From positions 1-10,289 of the forward strand of contig CAZNYF010000103.1 in NCBI GenBank assembly GCA_964577195.1: a stretch of 10,289 nucleotides of DNA, given 5' to 3'. The position numbers were made by a program, and so were the translations under genes. The notes below the pieces were generated by a model, which was not told the origin of the DNA, did not search any database, and saw only the letters and a list, made by a program, of their open reading frames with translations. This document shows, piece after piece, positions 7,129-10,289 of this stretch. Every line of letters begins with the position of its first letter. The first letter of the stretch is position 1. Source of the stretch: HyVt-560 sp964577195. Lineage in GTDB: Bacteria > Pseudomonadota > Gammaproteobacteria > UWMA-0217.

Positions 7129-7593
7129 ATGGTTGATGAAAACCAGTTTCGCGCCACCTATCATGAGATCAATGAGCTGCGCTGTGTGTTCGAAAAAGCA
7201 TTAAATGCGCGGCAATGTGGCTGTGCGCGTTCAAAATACTTTTTGCTTGGTGGGCGAGAAGGTCGGGGTTGCCGGGTTGATGATCGTCAAAAACGTTGCG
7301 TGGAGTACTTGAAGATACTGCGGCCCAAGGCAAAGTTCTTATTGGGTATCACTCAGGCTGACGGACCTTTGCCGCACAATAAAGAAATTCGTATTCAGGT
7401 GGGTGGCCTGAAAGGATTACAGCAACAACTCGATCAGTCCGAGCCTGCTGGAGCTGATGGTTTGCTGGATATTGATGGGGTTTTATCCAGTGCAGAGACC
7501 AGGTTTGGCTCGCTCAGTGAGTTCCCGTTTGAGCAGTTGCTACCTGCGATTGCTGCTTTTCAGGGGCGTCGGAAGCGGCGGGGATCAAGCTAA
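7129..7593 (+). CDS. Cysteine-rich conserved protein, function unknown
   Basis: This 154-residue protein has five cysteines packed into its first 57 residues: C19, C30, C32, C48 and C57, in the contexts LRCVFEKAL, RQCGCARS, GRGCRVDDR and KRCVEYL. That arrangement suits a metal or iron-sulfur site, although no known finger pattern fits exactly. A middle section holds GPLPHNKEIRIQVGGLKGLQQQL, where PHNKE and QVGGLKGLQ look like conserved blocks. The end is helical and finishes in a basic tail. There is no signal peptide or membrane helix. GGAG at 7114-7117, 11 bp before the ATG, supports the start. It follows the 81-residue gene by 17 bp and probably shares its transcript. Its last 80 bp overlap the end of gluQ on the other strand. 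Function is not assigned. Confidence 0.83.
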   Translation: MVDENQFRATYHEINELRCVFEKALNARQCGCARSKYFLLGGREGRGCRVDDRQKRCVEYLKILRPKAKFLLGITQADGPLPHNKEIRIQVGGLKGLQQQLDQSEPAGADGLLDIDGVLSSAETRFGSLSEFPFEQLLPAIAAFQGRRKRRGSS

Positions 7594-8464
7594 TTTTCCA
7601 GTGCTTGAGTCCCCAGTCGATAATATCTTTCGGCGCGTTTTCAGCCAGAGCCACCGGTGGGTTCTGGCCTAAAAACTGCAAAGCTTCAAATAAGTTTCGA
7701 CTCGCCCGTTGATTGTCAATTGCAGGCGCATGAGCCTGTTTGCTGAGCTTGTCACCATCCTCGTTCAAAGCAAGTGGCAAATGGAGGTAATCCGGCGTGG
7801 GATACCCCAGCAATTGCTGTAAATGGATTTGCCGTGCAGTGATCTCAAACAGATCTTCGCCACGAACCACTTCGGTGACACTTTGAAAGTAATCATCCAC
7901 CACGACAGCAAGGCTATAGGCGTAGAAGCCATCGGAACGTTTAATTATGTAATCGCCAGTTCCGGATTCCAGGCGATGACTAAAGTGCCCAAGTCGCAGG
8001 TCAGAAAATTCAATTGGCTCATCATGCGTGACCACGCGCCACGAATAAAAAAGGCTGTTTGGATTGAGTGGGTGCGCACGGCATGAGCCAGGATAAATGG
8101 AGCCATGTTTCCCTTGCACACCAGTGTGTTTAATGATGCTGCGAGTGCAGCTGCAAGGATAGGTTGAGTTGATTTGAATCAGGTCTTCCAGCGCCAGCAA
8201 ATACGGTTCATGGCGGGTCGCCTGATAAATGATTTTATCATCCCAGTGGAGCGCGTGGGATTTCAGGGTCTCTAGAATTTTTGCGGGTGAACGAGGATCT
8301 TCACGGGGAGGATCGAGATCATCAATCCTAACTAGCCATCGACCATTTTTTGACTTGACGTTAAGATAACTGGCAAGCGCCGTAATCAGTGATCCAAAAT
8401 GCAGTGGTCCTGTAGGAGAGGGGGCAAATCGTCCAATCGGTGTATTTGTCATTGTTGCGGACAT
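7514..8464 (-). CDS. gluQ: Glutamyl-Q tRNA(Asp) synthetase
   Basis: GluQ-RS activates glutamate and attaches it to the queuosine at position 34 of tRNA(Asp). It resembles the catalytic half of glutamyl-tRNA synthetase without the anticodon-binding domain. The 316-residue product shows GRFAPSPTGPLHFGSL (HIGH-type motif, H22-G24), RIDDLDPPRE (46-55), the zinc ligands C104, C106, Y124 and C128 (CSC then YPGSC), VVRGEDLFE, and the KMSKS-type KLSKQ. The HIGH motif near the N-terminus fixes the start closely; M1 and M5 are both possible and no good Shine-Dalgarno is visible. The final 25 or so residues (after SLIP) form a low-complexity tail beyond the usual end of the family, and this is the part that overlaps the neighbouring gene. 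dksA, a common neighbour of gluQ in Proteobacteria, is not next to it here. Confidence 0.95.
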   Translation of the reverse strand: MSATMTNTPIGRFAPSPTGPLHFGSLITALASYLNVKSKNGRWLVRIDDLDPPREDPRSPAKILETLKSHALHWDDKIIYQATRHEPYLLALEDLIQINSTYPCSCTRSIIKHTGVQGKHGSIYPGSCRAHPLNPNSLFYSWRVVTHDEPIEFSDLRLGHFSHRLESGTGDYIIKRSDGFYAYSLAVVVDDYFQSVTEVVRGEDLFEITARQIHLQQLLGYPTPDYLHLPLALNEDGDKLSKQAHAPAIDNQRASRNLFEALQFLGQNPPVALAENAPKDIIDWGLKHWKISLIPAASDAPEKQQSQVATAQTGTH

Positions 8465-8777
8465 GTCATTTTTTATTAGGATAGGTGATAGAATTTATTA
8501 ATTTTTAGTGGATGGGTTAAGTATAGAGATGCTGGGACTTCATTTTGTATCTAGTTGTTAACTTCACCCACCGATCATAGTAAATCCTCTACCGTTTATC
8601 TTTCTACCGTTACCCAGGGAACTTCTGATTGATTCATGAACTCACATCTTACGTCTGAAATACCCGGGTTCTGTGGTACACATCTTCGCAATAGCTCACT
8701 ATTACGCGCGATTGGTGCTTGGAGCCAGAGTATTTCAGGAACAATTGGTTTCGCCCAAAATAGGTCAGTGAACTAGT
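8465..8777. other. Intergenic region between gluQ and the Met/Pro-rich gene
   Basis: This 313-bp gap is AT-rich on its left side. On the minus strand, TATACT (8520-8525) could be the -10 box of gluQ, without a good -35. TCTACCGTT occurs twice as a direct repeat (8588-8596 and 8603-8611), 15 bp start to start. A 46-codon frame starts with ATG at 8636 and stops at 8776, one base before the GTG of the next gene, but it lacks a Shine-Dalgarno and any recognisable feature. I see no RNA gene or terminator. Confidence 0.7.
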
Positions 8778-9620
8778 GTGAAAACTCGATTATCACATCT
8801 TTTGTCTTCTGTCGTTGCGGCGCTGTTACTGTCACAGGTTGCTCTGGCAGCAACCTACAGATACAACGAAAATGCGCCGCCAGCAAAAATGATGCTTGAT
8901 ATGATGGAAGTAATGGGAGTGATTGAACGGGTGCCCGATGCTAACACGGGTCATCGAAGAACCTGGCCCGTCACCAGCTTGTGGGGCATGAATCCCCGCG
9001 CCATGAGTCCCGCAATGATGCCTCCCGGGGTGATGAATCCGGCAATGATTAACCCGATGATGGGAAGAGGCTTTCCCTCGGGAATGGGCGCAGCAAGATT
9101 GCCGTATGGAACACCGGCAAACAGATTTTATCCCCGCCCAGTTCTACCAAACCGGAGACCTGCTCATCCTTCTCAGGTTCCGTGGCAAAATGTCAGACCT
9201 GCCGTGGAGCCACCCCGCGCTAATTCAAGCCCCGTACCGGCGAAAAAATCGTTGAATCGACAATTAAGCACCGCGCTCTGGTCAGCGCATACAATAGAAC
9301 GGCAACTTGCCGATTTCGCGCAAACCCAAAATACAGAAGCCGCTGCGCCAGAGCCAGAGCATCAACCTGCGTCGATTCACGGTATTTGGCAGGGGAGAAG
9401 TCAGGCTGTGCTAGAACTTACTGAGCAGCGTTTTATTTGGACGACGGCCTCAGGAAAATCCAATTCAGGGTTTTTCAAATTTGATGGTAAAATCCTGACC
9501 ACTTCCATTCCTAACCATAATGTGATGGTTCGATATCAAATTGAACTGACCAATGATCAACTGGTAGCCACCAGCGAATCAGGCAATCGCTATGAATTTC
9601 AACGTCGAATCAGTCACTAA
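8778..9620 (+). CDS. Secreted Met/Pro-rich protein, function unknown
   Basis: The product has 280 residues, the first 24 forming a clear Sec signal peptide (hydrophobic LLSSVVAALLLSQVALA, cut before ATYR). A short section (NENAPPAKMMLDMMEVMGVIERVP) is followed by a Met/Pro/Asn-rich stretch at 71-95 with eight Met in 25 residues, in repeats such as MNP, MSP and AMM. A Pro/Arg-rich linker and a helical stretch (about 150-190) come next. The C-terminal 80 residues (from about 200, HGIWQGRSQAVLELTEQRF) look like a small beta domain similar in style to lipocalin-like or 'GxW' periplasmic domains. No cysteine is present. The start is GTG, chosen because the signal peptide begins there; the ribosome site is weak. 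It is 35 bp upstream of the membrane gene. I cannot assign a function. Confidence 0.82.
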   Translation: MKTRLSHLLSSVVAALLLSQVALAATYRYNENAPPAKMMLDMMEVMGVIERVPDANTGHRRTWPVTSLWGMNPRAMSPAMMPPGVMNPAMINPMMGRGFPSGMGAARLPYGTPANRFYPRPVLPNRRPAHPSQVPWQNVRPAVEPPRANSSPVPAKKSLNRQLSTALWSAHTIERQLADFAQTQNTEAAAPEPEHQPASIHGIWQGRSQAVLELTEQRFIWTTASGKSNSGFFKFDGKILTTSIPNHNVMVRYQIELTNDQLVATSESGNRYEFQRRISH

Positions 9621-9655
9621 GGGACTCGTTCCTAAATCACCAAACGGAGCAACAC

Positions 9656-10039
9656 ATGAATTCTGAAAAAGTCCTTTTTGCTTTTTTCATTGTCTTGGCA
9701 CTGACGCTGAATTTCGGTTTTTTTATCGGCGATATTTCAGTGCCAGCACATCACAATGTCTACGAGCTATTTGCGGCATTAGTCGTCAGCGTGATTGCGA
9801 CGATCTTGAAGCTAGGAGACCGAACCCATCTGGGAGCGGTTTTCCTTGCGACCAGTTTGGTCGCAGATCTACAGCTTATCGGTGCGGCGATCATTTGGGT
9901 CGCGGCAGAGCAATTGAGTAGTACCGGTATGACCAGCGATATTATGGCTTCCATTGTCTCCCTTTCTGCTGGTGCATTACTAGCGAATTTCACCTCGGTT
10001 GCTTTACTCCTGGCAGAGACATTTAGTGTCCGTCGATAA
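9656..10039 (+). CDS. Four-helix inner-membrane protein, DUF6394 type
   Basis: This 127-residue protein has four hydrophobic segments, at about 6-24, 37-52, 60-84 and 97-121, with short loops and a basic C-terminal end (FSVRR). The start (EKVLFAFFIVLALTLNFGFFIGD), the segment ATILKLGDRTHLGAVFLATSLVADLQLI and the end IMASIVSLSAGALLANFTSVALL match my memory of the DUF6394 family of gammaproteobacterial membrane proteins; that name is recalled, not checked. Function is unknown. GGAG at 9646-9649 sits 6 bp before the ATG. The next gene, 30 bp downstream, is a potassium channel, so the protein may be an accessory subunit or share its regulation; this is inference. Confidence 0.87.
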   Translation: MNSEKVLFAFFIVLALTLNFGFFIGDISVPAHHNVYELFAALVVSVIATILKLGDRTHLGAVFLATSLVADLQLIGAAIIWVAAEQLSSTGMTSDIMASIVSLSAGALLANFTSVALLLAETFSVRR

Positions 10040-10069
10040 CGCTTGTGTCGACATTACCTAAGGCGATAA

Positions 10070-10289
10070 ATGCCTAATCTCGCTTATTTATTGTTTCGCC
10101 GCCTGCGTGGTCCGTTGGTGGCGCTTGTATTGGTTTATGCTGTTTTGGTATTAGGCTTTGTGCTGATTCCTGGTATGGATGATCAAGGCAATCCCTGGCG
10201 CATGGACTTTTTTCATGCGTTTTATTTTGTCAGCTTTATGGGTGCCACCATTGGCTTTGGCGAGATTCCGTATGCCTTTACCGAAATGC
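10070..10289 (+). CDS. Potassium-channel family protein, 5' part only
   Basis: The gene runs off the right edge, so only the first 73 residues are visible. They show a basic start (MPNLAYLLFRRLRG), a first membrane helix (about 14-33), a loop (PGMDDQGNPWRMDFFHAF) and the pore helix leading to TIGFGEIPY. T60-I-G-F-G-E65 is a K+ selectivity filter of the TVGYGD type with Phe for Tyr and Glu for Asp. The family normally continues with a second helix and one or two cytoplasmic RCK/TrkA-N domains that bind NAD or other ligands; those lie outside the window. AGG at 10061-10063 is 6 bp before the ATG. It follows the four-helix membrane gene by 30 bp and is probably in the same operon. Confidence 0.88.
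   Translation, partial: MPNLAYLLFRRLRGPLVALVLVYAVLVLGFVLIPGMDDQGNPWRMDFFHAFYFVSFMGATIGFGEIPYAFTEM

Noticed and set aside
7457..7672. 71-codon plus-strand frame across the end of the cysteine-rich gene and gluQ
   Set aside because: It is out of frame with one real gene and antisense to another, with no ribosome site.
7823..8086. 87-codon plus-strand frame inside gluQ
   Set aside because: It is antisense to the conserved catalytic part of gluQ and resembles no protein family.

Overview
The window looks like a stretch of chromosome from a free-living gammaproteobacterium, at moderate GC by eye. The signs are an accessory ubiquinone factor (UbiK), a YifB/ComM AAA+ protein, a glutamyl-Q tRNA(Asp) synthetase, a glnK-amtB pair under a sigma-54/NtrC-type control region, an OmpA-family protein and a TorF-type (Gcw_chp) porin. 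I see no rRNA, tRNA, CRISPR, insertion sequence or prophage gene. The genus cannot be told from this sequence.

Layout, left to right. An OmpA-family outer-membrane/peptidoglycan anchor (29-1327, +) ends at a strong hairpin (1345-1372) that also serves the converging amtB. A minus-strand nitrogen operon follows, read right to left: Gcw_chp porin (3743-3099), glnK (3006-2668), amtB (2665-1397). The control region 3744-4090 carries a full-consensus sigma-54 -24/-12 element (3811-3826) and an almost perfect NtrC palindrome (3980-3996), with a weaker second palindrome 30 bp further out. A 5-copy heptanucleotide tandem repeat (3054-3088) lies between the porin gene and glnK. Diverging from this operon are ubiK (4091-4327) and a comM/yifB gene (4418-5941).

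The right half is a patchwork of housekeeping genes and poorly known conserved genes. There is a soluble helical protein of unknown function (6734-6036, -) and, divergent from it, a two-gene cassette: an 81-residue acidic protein (6866-7111) and a cysteine-rich 154-residue protein (7129-7593). The cassette's tail overlaps the tail of convergent gluQ (8464-7514, -) by 80 bp. After a 313-bp gap come a secreted Met/Pro-rich protein (8778-9620), a four-helix membrane protein of the DUF6394 type (9656-10039) and the start of a potassium-channel gene (10070 to beyond the window).

The clearest functional unit is the nitrogen operon. Under nitrogen limitation NtrC and sigma-54 RNA polymerase should drive an outer-membrane porin, the PII signal protein GlnK and the ammonium channel AmtB from one promoter, which suggests a joined outer- and inner-membrane route for a nitrogen source. 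The least described items are the 81/154-residue cassette, the Met/Pro-rich secreted protein and the 232-residue soluble protein. I found no clear evidence of a wholly new defence or mobile system.
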